Shown here piece by piece: positions 16,824 through 25,958 of a stretch of DNA of 64,000 nucleotides (position 1 is its first letter; every line of letters begins with the position of its first letter). The translations under genes were made by a program, and so were the position numbers. The stretch is from contig NZ_CP031416.1 in NCBI RefSeq assembly GCF_003367375.1, positions 1,061,501-1,125,500 on the forward strand. The letters are read 5' to 3'. This DNA is from Gallaecimonas mangrovi. Its GTDB lineage: Bacteria; Pseudomonadota; Gammaproteobacteria; Enterobacterales; Gallaecimonadaceae. The notes under the pieces were generated by a model. That model was not told the origin of the DNA. It did no database searches and saw only the letters and a program-made list of their open reading frames with translations.

Positions 16824-17375
16824 TGGCAGCATCTCGGGACGAAAACGCTCGCGGCGGCTGATAATGTCGCCGGCCACCATAAACTCACCATTGCCCCGGT
16901 AATGCAGGGTTTGCGGGTTATCAATGTCGCTAGCCAGGGCGCGGACGATTTCAAAGATAAAAAAGTGGTAGCTGTCGACCAGGGCGTCGTCATAAAGCGC
17001 GCACTCAAAGTGGGCAACGCATTGGTCGATAAGTGGCGCTGCCACTTTTTGGGCGGGGCTGGTGGTTAGGCCAAAGGCGGCAAATTTATCGGTATCGCGG
17101 CCCGAGCTGTTACCAATATCCACCACGGTATCGGTCAGGTCGGTGGTGGGCAGATTAATAACACATTGGCGGCTTTTCTTAATCAGCTGGTGGCTGTAAT
17201 TGCCTGCACTTATCATCAGCCCCACCAAGGCGGGCGAAAATTCAAGAATGGTTTGCCAGCCCAAGGTCATCACATTGCGCTCACCACGGTACTGACTGGT
17301 TACCAGCACAATAGGGCCGGGTTCCAGGTAGCGCCTTGCCTGTTCGCAGGGAAATTCCTTCTTCACCTTATTCAT
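16821..17375 (-). CDS. Flavin reductase family protein (FMN-binding split barrel)
   Basis: The 184-residue protein fits the short flavin reductase/DIM6-NTAB family: an N-terminal PGPIVLVTSQYRGERNVMT strand pair, then ILEFSPALVGLMISAGNYSHQLI and CVINLPTTDL, all typical of the FMN-binding split barrel. Such enzymes reduce FMN with NAD(P)H for a partner monooxygenase or act as stand-alone flavoproteins. It converges on the second core-MetE gene. No monooxygenase partner is adjacent. A functional link to the methionine genes is possible but unproved. Confidence 0.8.
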   Translation of the reverse strand: MNKVKKEFPCEQARRYLEPGPIVLVTSQYRGERNVMTLGWQTILEFSPALVGLMISAGNYSHQLIKKSRQCVINLPTTDLTDTVVDIGNSSGRDTDKFAAFGLTTSPAQKVAAPLIDQCVAHFECALYDDALVDSYHFFIFEIVRALASDIDNPQTLHYRGNGEFMVAGDIISRRERFRPEMLP

Positions 17376-17419
17376 TACTCACTCCTGATGGTTAGCTGCT
17401 GTCAGTGTACGTCGCCAGG

Positions 17420-17635
17420 CTAACGCGGGGTAATGGCGGCTAGTGCGACTTGGTCCTTTTCGCTAATGGGCACGTACAGCAGCAAACGCTCGCCATCGCG
17501 GCGAAGGCCAGGGGTGCGGCGGCGGCCAACTTGCGGTAAAGCTAAGCGTTTTGGGTCAAGGCTTTAATGGCGCGATCGCAAAAACGCGGCTAGCCCCTTG
17601 GCTCTGGGCGCTTTTGTGTCAGTATCAACGGCCAT
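17420..17635 (-). pseudogene. Remnant of an XRE/MmyB-type HTH regulator
   Basis: Reading from ATG 17635 gives 23 codons (MAVDTDTKAPRAKGLAAFLR then SRH), a TAA, and 47 more codons in the same frame: SLDPKRLALP, GRRRTPGLRR and an ending LLLYVPISEKDQVALAAI. The spacing and motifs match the start of MmyB-type regulators (AFLRSRRESLDP followed by GRRRTPGLRREEVA), but the reading then jumps to what looks like the extreme C-terminus. The gene therefore carries a nonsense codon and a large internal deletion. It is divergent from the MFS pump, the usual place for its regulator. Confidence 0.7.
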
Positions 17636-17742
17636 GAGTTACCGCACACGGGTGCTTTTTATACCAGGATGAGCAAGCACCGGTAGCAGGCTAATTAGCC
17701 GGTCACCCTGCCAGTCTCGACGATGTTTAACGAGGAATTTTG

Positions 17743-19152
17743 ATGAAAAGCGTCCAGCAACCGGCTCTGCATCTGCCCGGCATTTTGGTGTTGTTAACAG
17801 GGCAACTTCTGCCGTTGGTGGATTTTTCCATTATCAATGTCGCCTTGGCGGCGATCAGCAAAAGCCTTGATGCCAGCCACACCCAGCTAGAGCTAGTGGT
17901 GGCCATTTATGGTGTCGCCTTTGCGGTCTGTTTGGCACTCGGTGGCCGCCTGGGCGACCGCTTAGGGCGGCTTAGGCTTTATTTGTGGGGCGTGGCCTTG
18001 TTTGGCCTGGCGTCGCTGCTGTGCGGCATTGCCATCAATGTGCCGATGCTGCTGGTTGCCCGCCTTTTGCAAGGCGCCGGGGCGGCGCTGATGGTGCCGC
18101 AAATTCTGGCCATTATTCACGTTTGCCTCAAAGGCGAGGCGCACTCCAAAGCCATTGGCGCCTTTGGTTCGGTTGGCGGTGTTGCCTTTATTGTTGGCCA
18201 GGTGCTGGGCGGCTTGTTGGTATCGCTGGATATTGCCGGTCTTGGCTGGCGCACCATCTTTTTAATCAATATTCCGTTTTGCCTGTTTATTCTTGCTACC
18301 GCCAAACGCTGGATCCCGGAAACCCGCAGCCCCCATGCACCGGGGCTTGACCTCAAGGGCACGGCGCTGCTGGCGGTGGTTATTTTGTGCTTGCTGTTGG
18401 CCACCGCCATGGGGCCGGTGCTGCACTGGCCGTTTTGGAGCCAACTGATGCTGGTGGCGGTGCCGGTGGTGCTGGCCGCTTTGTGGCAGGTGGAAAAACG
18501 CCAACCCTGGCCGCTATTACCCCCCAGGCTGTTGGCCCTGGGTTCTATGCAGTTTGGGCTGATGCTGGCACTGCTGTTTTTTGCCAGTTGGAGCGGCTTT
18601 ATGTTCGTGCTGGCGTTAACGCTGCAAGATGGCGCCGGTCTTAGCCCAGCGCAGTCGGGCAATGCCTTTATTACCTTGGGCGCGGCCTTTTTTGTGATGG
18701 CCATGCTCAGTGCCAGGCTCAATAAAAAGCTCGGTAAGGTGGCGACGCTGGTGATGGGGTTTGCTATTCAAATCGTTGGGCTGGTGGGGTTAATTGAGAC
18801 CCTTGGCCATTATTGGGCCAGCGTTGGGTTACTGACCTTGGCGCCAGCCACCGGCCTGATTGGTGCTGGCCAAGCCTTGGTGGTGAGTGGCTTTTATCGT
18901 ATTGGCCTTGGCGAAGTCGAAGCCCATGATGCCGGCGCCGGTAGCTCCATGTTATCAACGGTGCAGCAAGCTGCCCTGGGCCTTGGCCCGGCGCTGTTTG
19001 GCGCGCCATTTGCCTGGCAGTTGGCGGCCAGCCAAAGTTACCCCCAGGCCATGACCCTGGCGCTTGAAATCGAAATTGTGGCGATGCTGGTGCTGGTAAG
19101 CTCAGCGCTGGTGTTTGGCCTTCGCCAGCGGCGGCGCTTGGCGCTGGATTAA
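17743..19152 (+). CDS. MFS drug-resistance transporter, DHA2 (14-TMS) type
   Basis: The 469-residue protein (ATG 17743, GAGGA 6 bp upstream) is hydrophobic throughout with about 14 membrane segments. Motif A is seen as GGRLGDRLGRLRLY, the acidic residue of TM1 in LVDFSIINVAL, and the antiporter motif as GPALFGAP-like near the end. These point to proton-driven efflux of organic compounds across the inner membrane. A decayed regulator lies upstream, and a perfect 12-bp palindrome GGCTAATTAGCC at 17689-17700 may be its orphan operator. No outer membrane or adaptor protein is nearby. Confidence 0.85.
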   Translation: MKSVQQPALHLPGILVLLTGQLLPLVDFSIINVALAAISKSLDASHTQLELVVAIYGVAFAVCLALGGRLGDRLGRLRLYLWGVALFGLASLLCGIAINVPMLLVARLLQGAGAALMVPQILAIIHVCLKGEAHSKAIGAFGSVGGVAFIVGQVLGGLLVSLDIAGLGWRTIFLINIPFCLFILATAKRWIPETRSPHAPGLDLKGTALLAVVILCLLLATAMGPVLHWPFWSQLMLVAVPVVLAALWQVEKRQPWPLLPPRLLALGSMQFGLMLALLFFASWSGFMFVLALTLQDGAGLSPAQSGNAFITLGAAFFVMAMLSARLNKKLGKVATLVMGFAIQIVGLVGLIETLGHYWASVGLLTLAPATGLIGAGQALVVSGFYRIGLGEVEAHDAGAGSSMLSTVQQAALGLGPALFGAPFAWQLAASQSYPQAMTLALEIEIVAMLVLVSSALVFGLRQRRRLALD

Positions 19153-19180
19153 AAAGGGCGGCCACATGGCCGCCCTTTTT
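19151..19180. terminator. Bidirectional terminator between MFS gene and dipeptidase
   Basis: GGGCGGCCA pairs with TGGCCGCCC across a CA loop with A5 and T5 flanks, between convergent genes. Confidence 0.9.
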
Positions 19181-20399
19181 ATGGCTTAACACTGGCCGCG
19201 TAATCTTCAGCAGCCTTTAACACCCGCAGCGCATTGTTGCCCCAAATGTCGGCAAGGTCGGCTTTGCTATAGCCGGCCTTTAACAGCCGGGCGCTTATCT
19301 TGGGCAGGGCACTGACATCCATCATGCCGTTAACACCGCCGCCGCCGTCCCAGTCGCAGCCGATGCCCACATGTTTGGGGCCGGCCACTTTTAGGATGTG
19401 TAACAGGTGGCGCATAAAATCGTCAAAGTCGGCGTGAACCGGTGGGTACTTGGCATCAATGGCGTGGCGCTTGGCCTTAAAGTCGGCCAGTTGCTCGGCC
19501 GTGGGGTTACTCAGGCTTTCAAAGTGCTGGTAAAGGGCGGTAAGGGCGGCTTTTCGCTCAGGGTTAGCTGGCAGCGCCTTTAGGTAACTGCTGTAGGAAT
19601 TAACCTGAATAACGCCGCCACTTGCCGCCAGTTTTTTTATCAGTGCGTCACTGGCGTTACGGGGATGGTCGTAAATAGCTTTTGACGCCGAGTGCGACAA
19701 CATAATGGGGGTTTTCGACAGCGCAATCATTTGTTCGGTTACCGCGTCTGACGAATGGGAGCCGTCCAGCACAATGCCCAGCTGATTTGCCTTGGCCACC
19801 AGTGCCTCGCCTAGTGGCGACAGGCCATGCCATTTTTCGCCGTCCGGATCGGTGGCGCTATCGCCGAACTGATTGTTTTTAAAATGCACCGGCCCCACCA
19901 TCCTAAGCCCCATTTTATAAAAGGTGGTTAGCAGGCTGATGTCTTCCCCCAAGGGGTAGGCGTTTTCCATGCTGATAAACACCACCTTTTTACCGGCCTT
20001 GGCAATGGCGGGCGCCTCGGCCGGGTTGGTGGTGAAGGTAAATACCGCCGGGTGAGTATCAACCATTTTATGAATGGCCATGGCCCGCAGTAAGGCGGTG
20101 TCGCGGCTTTGCTCAAAGCCGGCTTGGGTGAGCGGCCCTTGCGGGCTGTAAATGGCCCAAAAGCCGCCATCAAGACCGCCTTCATTCATTTTGGGCACAT
20201 CCACCTGGCTGTCCTGCGGGCTGTGGCGCGCCATGATGTCAAAGCCGGGCTCAACCAGGTGCGCCGGGGTATCAAGGTGGGTATCAAGGGTTAAGAGCTG
20301 CTGATGCAGCGCCAGTACTTCATCTTGGCTAAGTGCCTTGGCAACGGGGCTTAACCCCATTGCCAGGCCCAGAGCACAGACAGCGAAAAAGCGATTCAT
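19179..20399 (-). CDS. Exported membrane dipeptidase, peptidase family M19
   Basis: The 406-residue product has a Sec signal peptide (MNRFFAVCALGLAMGLSPVAKA). Family M19 zinc ligands are recognisable: the LDTHLDTP motif near residue 40, the bridging glutamate in VVFISMENAYPLG, LDGSHSSD, and the SHSASKAIYDHPRN segment. Renal-dipeptidase-like enzymes hydrolyse dipeptides, often with a D- or dehydro residue. The gene follows the TonB receptor by 17 bp on the same strand, so the pair may take up and break down a peptide-like nutrient. Confidence 0.9.
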   Translation of the reverse strand: MNRFFAVCALGLAMGLSPVAKALSQDEVLALHQQLLTLDTHLDTPAHLVEPGFDIMARHSPQDSQVDVPKMNEGGLDGGFWAIYSPQGPLTQAGFEQSRDTALLRAMAIHKMVDTHPAVFTFTTNPAEAPAIAKAGKKVVFISMENAYPLGEDISLLTTFYKMGLRMVGPVHFKNNQFGDSATDPDGEKWHGLSPLGEALVAKANQLGIVLDGSHSSDAVTEQMIALSKTPIMLSHSASKAIYDHPRNASDALIKKLAASGGVIQVNSYSSYLKALPANPERKAALTALYQHFESLSNPTAEQLADFKAKRHAIDAKYPPVHADFDDFMRHLLHILKVAGPKHVGIGCDWDGGGGVNGMMDVSALPKISARLLKAGYSKADLADIWGNNALRVLKAAEDYAASVKP

Positions 20400-20416
20400 C
20401 TCAAGGCCTCCTTACC

Positions 20417-22786
20417 TTAAAAGTGCACCGTTAGCGTGGCCTGGAAGGTGCGGGGGCTTAAGGGCCGCACATAGTTCGAGCCAGAATAGATATAGGCCAT
20501 GGCTTTGGTGTTAAAGACGTTGTCGAGGTTAAAACGAATAGAGACGTTTTCAGGCAAACCAAAGTTATTGGGGCCGCCAATATCGACATAGGCCGAGGTG
20601 GTCCAGTAAGCGGCGGTTTTGTAGTCCTCGGCGTAGTCGCCATAGCGGCTACCGGTATATTTGGCGGAGAAATGCGCCACTAACCAGTCGCTTGGTTCCC
20701 AGGTCACGCCGCCGTTAAAGAGCCACAACGGACTGTCCGCCAGGCGGCTACCGGCGGGGTTATCGTCAAAGCCGTCTTTTAAGGTGGCGTGGTTAAAGGT
20801 GACGTTGCTGTTGAAGTAGAGCTTTTTCTTAAAAATGGCCGGTTGCCACACGCCGCTCAGTTCTACCCCGTAGGCTTCGGAGTCGCCGGCGTTAACGTAG
20901 AACGACTCGGGTTGGTCGGTGGCGGGGTTTAGCACGTTGCCTTCAACCAGGCGGTTTTTAAAGAGGGTGTAGTACAGGGCAATGCTGGTGTTAAAGGTGT
21001 CACGGTTGGTGCGATAACCCAACTCGTAGTTGTTGGCTTCTTCCGCTTCGGGTTTCACCACGGTTTCTACGGCAGTGCTGAAAATGTCATCGGCACCGGC
21101 CGGCAAGGCGTAATTTTCAGCGTAAGAGGCAAATAACTGGTCGGTACTATTGAGGGTGTAAACCGCCCCAACCATAGGCAGGAAAAAGTCTTGGTAGTTG
21201 GCGCTAATCGACTGCGGGCCATAGCCGCTGCCACCATCGATGTAGTAATCGTCGTAATCGCGGTAGCCATTAAGGCTGTAGTCCATATCCAGCGCCTTGA
21301 CGCCAAGCTCCAATTTCAGCCGGTCGTTCATCAGCCCCAGGGTGTCTTTTAGATAGTACTGGTGGGTTTTGCGTTCCGAATGGTAGTTGCGGCGGTAGTA
21401 CACCACTTCGTCCCAGAGCACGGCGCCGTCGGCGCTGCCGTTTTCATGGTTATAGCGCAGCTGCATGCGGTGGTATTTGTCGTCTTCGTACCAGGTACCA
21501 AAGGCCAGGTGATGTTCACCCAGGTACCAGTCAAAGCCGAGGGTAATGCCTTTTCTGTCGCCATCAAGGCCGGAGTAACCGTATTGCACCCCGCGCGGGT
21601 GCACCACATCAAGGCCAGCGTCGGCCTCTTCTTGGTAAATTGATAACGAATTGCTGTAGCTGTCGGGGGAAATGCCGTAGCCGATTTTATCTTCGTAATA
21701 GCCGGTGGCCTTGAAGCTCAAATCAGTGGTGAGCGCCGTGCCGTAGGTTAAGGAATAGAGCTTGTCGTGGCGGGCGTTAACCCGGTCTTTGTAGTAGCTG
21801 GTGCAATTGCTGCCGGTAAAAACCGGAATAAAGTCATTGCTGTCGATGCTGCCATCACCGTTAAAGTCATAGACTTGCGGGTCGGCGCTGATACAGCCAT
21901 CGGGCAGGGTGGCGGAATAGCCGTAGTTGTAGTTTTTGTCGAAGGTGGCCTTGGTGGCAGTTGGCGAGTCGTAGTCGTAAAAGTCGTTGTAGACGTAAGT
22001 GGCTTGCAAGTAGCTGTCGGTAAACTCGTAAATGGCTTTGCCTTCAATGTGTTCACGGTTGATAGAGCCGGGGCCGCGCCAAAGGTTGGAGTCGGTTTTT
22101 GAGCGGCTTAAATAGGCGCGAAAGCCGCCAATGTCGCCGGTTTGAAGTTTCACAAAAGAGCGGCGCAGGTCGTCATCGCCCATGGTCATCGACACCATGC
22201 CGCCAGCCTTGTGCGACGGCATGGTGGTTACATAGCTGGCCACCGGGCCCAAGGTGGCGTAGCTGGGTTTGGACACATCGCCAGCCCCCGGCGAGGCGGT
22301 AACCGAGCGCAGATTTTCGTTATCGACATAGCGGAAAATCGGGCTGCCGCCAAAGGCGTCGGAGCGGCCCATGGGAATGCCATCTAACACAAAGCCCATT
22401 TGCGACAGATTAAAAGCGCGCACACTGACCGAGTTACCGAACTCATAGAGTCCCAAGGCGCCGTCGGTTTGCACATTAAAGCCGGGCAGGTTTTCCAGCA
22501 TTTTCAGCCCCGAGATCCCTGATGGCGCCGACAATAACTGGTCGCGGGTTACCGCCAAGGTGTTGGAAACCTGGTCGGTGCCTATGGCCATGCTGGTGTC
22601 GGAAATACGCCGGCCAACCACTTCCACCACTTCGGCTTTGTCTGTCTTGTCATCACTCTTGGTGGTGTCAGAGGTTTCGGCGGCTTGGGTAAAACCCGAA
22701 ACCAATGTCGCGGCTACCGGCAGCAGCGCCAAAAGTCGCCGTTGGCGTTTGCCCTGCCACTCTGAATGCCTCACATCGTTAATCAC
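20417..22786 (-). CDS. TonB-dependent outer membrane receptor with an EF-hand-like loop
   Basis: I start this at GTG 22786 because GGAGG lies 7 bp upstream; the upstream extension to 22834 includes that site. The 789-residue protein has a long basic n-region signal peptide (RQRRLLALLPVAATLVSGF), a plug domain (VVEVVGRR, then PGFNVQTDG, VSVRAFNLSQMGFVLDGIP) and a barrel ending in the expected aromatic residue (TLTVHF). One barrel loop near residues 298-328 carries two cysteines around DFNGDGSIDSND, a perfect calcium-binding loop pattern. It is adjacent to an M19 dipeptidase. The substrate is unknown; no Fur box is evident. Confidence 0.88.
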   Translation of the reverse strand: MINDVRHSEWQGKRQRRLLALLPVAATLVSGFTQAAETSDTTKSDDKTDKAEVVEVVGRRISDTSMAIGTDQVSNTLAVTRDQLLSAPSGISGLKMLENLPGFNVQTDGALGLYEFGNSVSVRAFNLSQMGFVLDGIPMGRSDAFGGSPIFRYVDNENLRSVTASPGAGDVSKPSYATLGPVASYVTTMPSHKAGGMVSMTMGDDDLRRSFVKLQTGDIGGFRAYLSRSKTDSNLWRGPGSINREHIEGKAIYEFTDSYLQATYVYNDFYDYDSPTATKATFDKNYNYGYSATLPDGCISADPQVYDFNGDGSIDSNDFIPVFTGSNCTSYYKDRVNARHDKLYSLTYGTALTTDLSFKATGYYEDKIGYGISPDSYSNSLSIYQEEADAGLDVVHPRGVQYGYSGLDGDRKGITLGFDWYLGEHHLAFGTWYEDDKYHRMQLRYNHENGSADGAVLWDEVVYYRRNYHSERKTHQYYLKDTLGLMNDRLKLELGVKALDMDYSLNGYRDYDDYYIDGGSGYGPQSISANYQDFFLPMVGAVYTLNSTDQLFASYAENYALPAGADDIFSTAVETVVKPEAEEANNYELGYRTNRDTFNTSIALYYTLFKNRLVEGNVLNPATDQPESFYVNAGDSEAYGVELSGVWQPAIFKKKLYFNSNVTFNHATLKDGFDDNPAGSRLADSPLWLFNGGVTWEPSDWLVAHFSAKYTGSRYGDYAEDYKTAAYWTTSAYVDIGGPNNFGLPENVSIRFNLDNVFNTKAMAYIYSGSNYVRPLSPRTFQATLTVHF

Positions 22787-22889
22787 TTTGAAACCTCCAT
22801 TTAACCAAGTTGTCACGTATTTTTCATAAAGCACTGAAATTAATTATTTTTTGAACAGCTTGTCGGCCAGTTGCTGCTTAAATGGGGTG

Positions 22890-22923
22890 AATGGCTAAAT
22901 AGCCATTGAAAATATTAATGGCT
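22890..22923. promoter_or_regulatory. Palindromic operator candidate upstream of the TonB receptor
   Basis: AATGGCTA-AA-TAGCCATT (22890-22907) is a perfect 8-2-8 palindrome, and a third half-copy AATGGCT begins at 22917. It lies 104-137 bp upstream of the receptor GTG. The remaining 22787-23109 stretch holds no ORF; a second hairpin at 23049-23079 (GGCAGG and CGAGC arms) has no T-run and is unexplained. Confidence 0.5.
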
Positions 22924-23109
22924 GAAAGGAATTTTCGATTAAGGCTGGAGCGATGCTTCTAACTTATTGATTTACATTGGAGTTAACGTGAACTCCAGGC
23001 TTTAAACTGCTGAATACAGTTCATGCTTATATGCCTAGAGGGAACGCAGGCAGGTCGAGCTGGGCTGCTCGGCCCTGCCGTTAGGGGAGAAAACAGGGGA
23101 TTTTTACCG

Positions 23110-24018
23110 CTACAACAGCGCAGGCTTAGTGATGGCGTTGGGGTCTAATTTTAACGCCAAATAATCAATAAAGGCGCGAGCCCTTCTGGATAAGCGGCCG
23201 GTAGGGTAAACCGCATAAAGGTTTATCAGCTCACTGCTGTAGGTATCCAATACCGTTTCTAAGCGCCCGGCGGCTAAGTCTTCGCTGATATCCCAGGTGG
23301 ATTTTAAAATAACGCCAACGCCATCTAGGGCCCACTGCCTTAAGGTGCCGCCGTCGTTGGCGGTGCGGTCGCCTTTCACTTTTACCGTCAGCGCTTTGTC
23401 TTGCTGCAAAAAGCGCCAGTTGCTTTGCGGATCGCCCGGTCGGCTTAGCACCAGGCAATTGTGTTCGCTAAGTGCTCTGGGCTCTTCTGGCTTGCCGTGG
23501 CGCTGCCAATATTCTGGGCTGGCGCAGATGCAGCGGTTACCTTCAATCAACAATCTGGCTTTCAAACTGGAGTCGCTAAGGGGACCGGTACGAATGCCCA
23601 AGTCCATGCTTTCTTCTACCAGATTCACCAGGCCGTCGGTCAAATACAGGCTGATATGTACGCCGGGGTGTTCTGCCATAAACTGGCTAACCAACGGCGC
23701 CAGCCGGGTACGGCCAAAGTCGTTGGTGGCGGTGATTTTTAGCTGACCTGACAAGGTGCCAACATCACGCAGGCTGTCCATGGCTTCATCGAGTTGGCCA
23801 AGAATACGCCGGCAGTCACCTAAAAAGTGCTCGCCTTCATTGGTGAGTGACAACTTACGGGTAGAGCGGGTTACCAGCGGTGTGCCCACCCGGTTTTCCA
23901 GGCGTTGCAGGCCCAGGGTGATGGTGGATGGGGCCACGGCTCGGCGCCGCGCTACCGCTGACATGTTGCCCAGATCGGCTATTTCAACAAAAAGCCTGAG
24001 GTCGTCCAGAAGATCCAT
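23110..24018 (-). CDS. LysR-family regulator, divergent from an aldo/keto reductase
   Basis: The 302-residue regulator has an N-terminal HTH (MSAVARRRAVAPSTITLGLQ) and a LysR effector domain. The style (RRILGQLDEAMDSL, LKITATNDFGRTRLAPLVSQF, SSLKARLLIEGNRCICASPEY) is the YafC/DsdC-like branch that commonly controls neighbouring oxidoreductase genes. It is divergent from the aldo/keto reductase and SDR pair, its probable target. The effector is not known. Confidence 0.88.
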   Translation of the reverse strand: MDLLDDLRLFVEIADLGNMSAVARRRAVAPSTITLGLQRLENRVGTPLVTRSTRKLSLTNEGEHFLGDCRRILGQLDEAMDSLRDVGTLSGQLKITATNDFGRTRLAPLVSQFMAEHPGVHISLYLTDGLVNLVEESMDLGIRTGPLSDSSLKARLLIEGNRCICASPEYWQRHGKPEEPRALSEHNCLVLSRPGDPQSNWRFLQQDKALTVKVKGDRTANDGGTLRQWALDGVGVILKSTWDISEDLAAGRLETVLDTYSSELINLYAVYPTGRLSRRARAFIDYLALKLDPNAITKPALL

Positions 24019-24147
24019 TGTTCATTTATCCCGAAAAGTGGTTTCAGTCTTTTATTGATTATCTAGTTATGCCGCAATGATAGGCTGATCTGACTGCGGC
24101 CACCAGGGCAGGGTGCCCTGATGTAGTGTCCAATTGAGGAGGAAACT

Positions 24148-25101
24148 ATGCAGAAAGTATCTCTTGGCAGTACCGACCTTAACATTGCGCCTTTGGTTTT
24201 TGGTGGCAATGTTTTTGGCTGGACCATAGATGAAAAGCAAAGTTTTGCGGTATTGGATGCCTTTATTGACCTGGGCTTTAACGCTATCGACACTGCCGAT
24301 GTGTATTCTGCCTGGGCTGACGGCAACAAAGGCGGCGAGTCTGAAACCATTCTTGGTAAGTGGTTTAAGGCCCGCCCTGGTATGCGCGACAAGGTCACAC
24401 TTTTTACCAAAGTCGGTTCTGATATGGGCGAGCCGGGTAAAAAAGGCTTAGGCGAAGCCTGGATACTCAAAGCGGTGGACGAATCGTTGGCCCGGCTGCA
24501 AACCGATGTTATTGACCTTTACTTCTCGCACTGGCCCGACGATACCCCCTACGCCGAAACCTTGGGCGCTTATGACAAGCTGCTTAAAGCCGGCAAAATT
24601 CGCAATATCGGCGTTTCTAACCTTAATGCTGCCCAGCTCAGCGAAGCCCTGAAAGTAGCCGACGCTGCAAAGTTGCCGCGCTACCAGGTGCTGCAACCCG
24701 AATACAACCTCTATGACCGTGACGGTTTTGAAGGCGATCTGGCCAAACTTTGCCAGCAAGAAAATGTAGGCGTGGTGACCTACTACAGCCTGGCGTCGGG
24801 CTTTTTATCCGGTAAGTACCGCTCTAAAAGCGACCTGGGTAAATCCAAACGCGGCAGCGGCATTGAAAAGTACCTTAACCCCCGTGGTCAGGCCATTTTA
24901 GAGGCGCTGGACGTGGTGGCCAGTAACCACAATGCCAAACCGGCAGAAGTGGCGCTGGCGTGGCTCATCAATAAAGACACCGTGACTGCGCCCATTGCCA
25001 GTGCTACCTCGGTGGCACAAGTGCAAAGCTTTGCCAAAGCCGCCAGTTTGCAGTTGGCGGGTGATGAAATGGCATTGTTAGACATGGCAGGCAAAGCCTG
25101 A
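24148..25101 (+). CDS. Aldo/keto reductase
   Basis: The 317-residue TIM-barrel oxidoreductase keeps the catalytic tetrad: D and Y in NAIDTADVYSAW, K in LFTKVGSD and H in FSHWPDD. The late SATSVAQVQSFAKA segment binds NADP. AKRs of this YajO-like group reduce aldehydes and ketones with NADPH. GAGGA precedes the ATG. It is followed after 23 bp by an SDR gene, forming a two-gene operon next to the LysR gene. Confidence 0.9.
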   Translation: MQKVSLGSTDLNIAPLVFGGNVFGWTIDEKQSFAVLDAFIDLGFNAIDTADVYSAWADGNKGGESETILGKWFKARPGMRDKVTLFTKVGSDMGEPGKKGLGEAWILKAVDESLARLQTDVIDLYFSHWPDDTPYAETLGAYDKLLKAGKIRNIGVSNLNAAQLSEALKVADAAKLPRYQVLQPEYNLYDRDGFEGDLAKLCQQENVGVVTYYSLASGFLSGKYRSKSDLGKSKRGSGIEKYLNPRGQAILEALDVVASNHNAKPAEVALAWLINKDTVTAPIASATSVAQVQSFAKAASLQLAGDEMALLDMAGKA

Positions 25102-25124
25102 GGCCAAAAGCCAAAGGAGTTGTG

Positions 25125-25910
25125 ATGAACATTGAACTAAAAGACAAAGTGGCCATTGTCACCGGCTCTACCCGTGGCATTGGCCTGGCGGCAGCCAAAG
25201 GGCTGGCAGGAGCGGGCGCCAAAGTGGTGGTTAATGGCCGCAGCCAGGCGGCGGTAGATGCCGCCATCGCGGCGGTAAAAAAGGCGGTACCTGCGGCTTT
25301 GGTCGAGGGTGTGGCCGCTGACCTTGCTACCAGCGGCGGCTGCAATGCCTTGGTGAAAGCGGTGCCGTTTTGCGACATCTTAGTCAACAACACCGGCATT
25401 TATGACCACCAGGATTTCTTTGAAACCGATGACGATACCTGGCAGCAGTATTTTGATGTCAACGTGATGTCTGGGGTGCGGTTGTCCCGTGCTTACCTGC
25501 CGCCAATGGCGGATAAAGGCTGGGGCCGGGTGGTTTTTATCGGCTCGGAATCGTCCTTTAACATCCCGGAAAATATGATTCATTACGGGATGAGCAAAAC
25601 TGCTGTGGTATCTATTGCCCGTGGCCTTGCCAAGCGTATGCGTGAAACCGGTGTCACCGTCAATTCGGTGCTGCCGGGGCCAACCTTGGTTGAAAACATG
25701 TTTGCGAAAGAGCAGGCCGAAACCGGGAAAAGCGCCGAAGAACTGGCGCGGGAGTTTGTAAAATCAGCCCGGCCGTCGTCCATTATTGGCCGCGCGGCCA
25801 GCGTTGAAGAAGTGGCCAACATGATTGTTTATGTCTGTTCGAAACAAGCGTCGGCCACCACCGGTGCGGCGCTTAGGGTGGAAGGCGGTATTATCGACAC
25901 CCTGGCATAA
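25125..25910 (+). CDS. SDR family oxidoreductase
   Basis: The 261-residue classical short-chain dehydrogenase starts at ATG 25125 (GGAG 5 bp upstream); the GTG one codon earlier is too close to the ribosome site. The cofactor motif TGSTRGIG, the NNTG variant of NNAG, the catalytic serine in GSESSF and YGMSK are present. It is the second gene of the AKR operon. The paired NADPH/NADH enzymes suggest carbonyl detoxification, but the substrate is unknown. Confidence 0.88.
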   Translation: MNIELKDKVAIVTGSTRGIGLAAAKGLAGAGAKVVVNGRSQAAVDAAIAAVKKAVPAALVEGVAADLATSGGCNALVKAVPFCDILVNNTGIYDHQDFFETDDDTWQQYFDVNVMSGVRLSRAYLPPMADKGWGRVVFIGSESSFNIPENMIHYGMSKTAVVSIARGLAKRMRETGVTVNSVLPGPTLVENMFAKEQAETGKSAEELAREFVKSARPSSIIGRAASVEEVANMIVYVCSKQASATTGAALRVEGGIIDTLA

Positions 25911-25926
25911 CAGCGTTGCCAGCAAT

Positions 25927-25957
25927 AAAAAAGCGGTCCCGAAGGACCGCTTTTTTT
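25927..25957. terminator. Bidirectional terminator between SDR and MscS genes
   Basis: AAGCGGTCC pairs with GGACCGCTT around a CGAA tetraloop, with A6 upstream and T7 downstream. Confidence 0.92.
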
Positions 25958-25958
25958 G

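Noticed and set aside
23049-23079. Terminator of the LysR gene at 23110
   Set aside because: The hairpin has no T-run on either strand and an interrupted stem; kept only as an unexplained structure.
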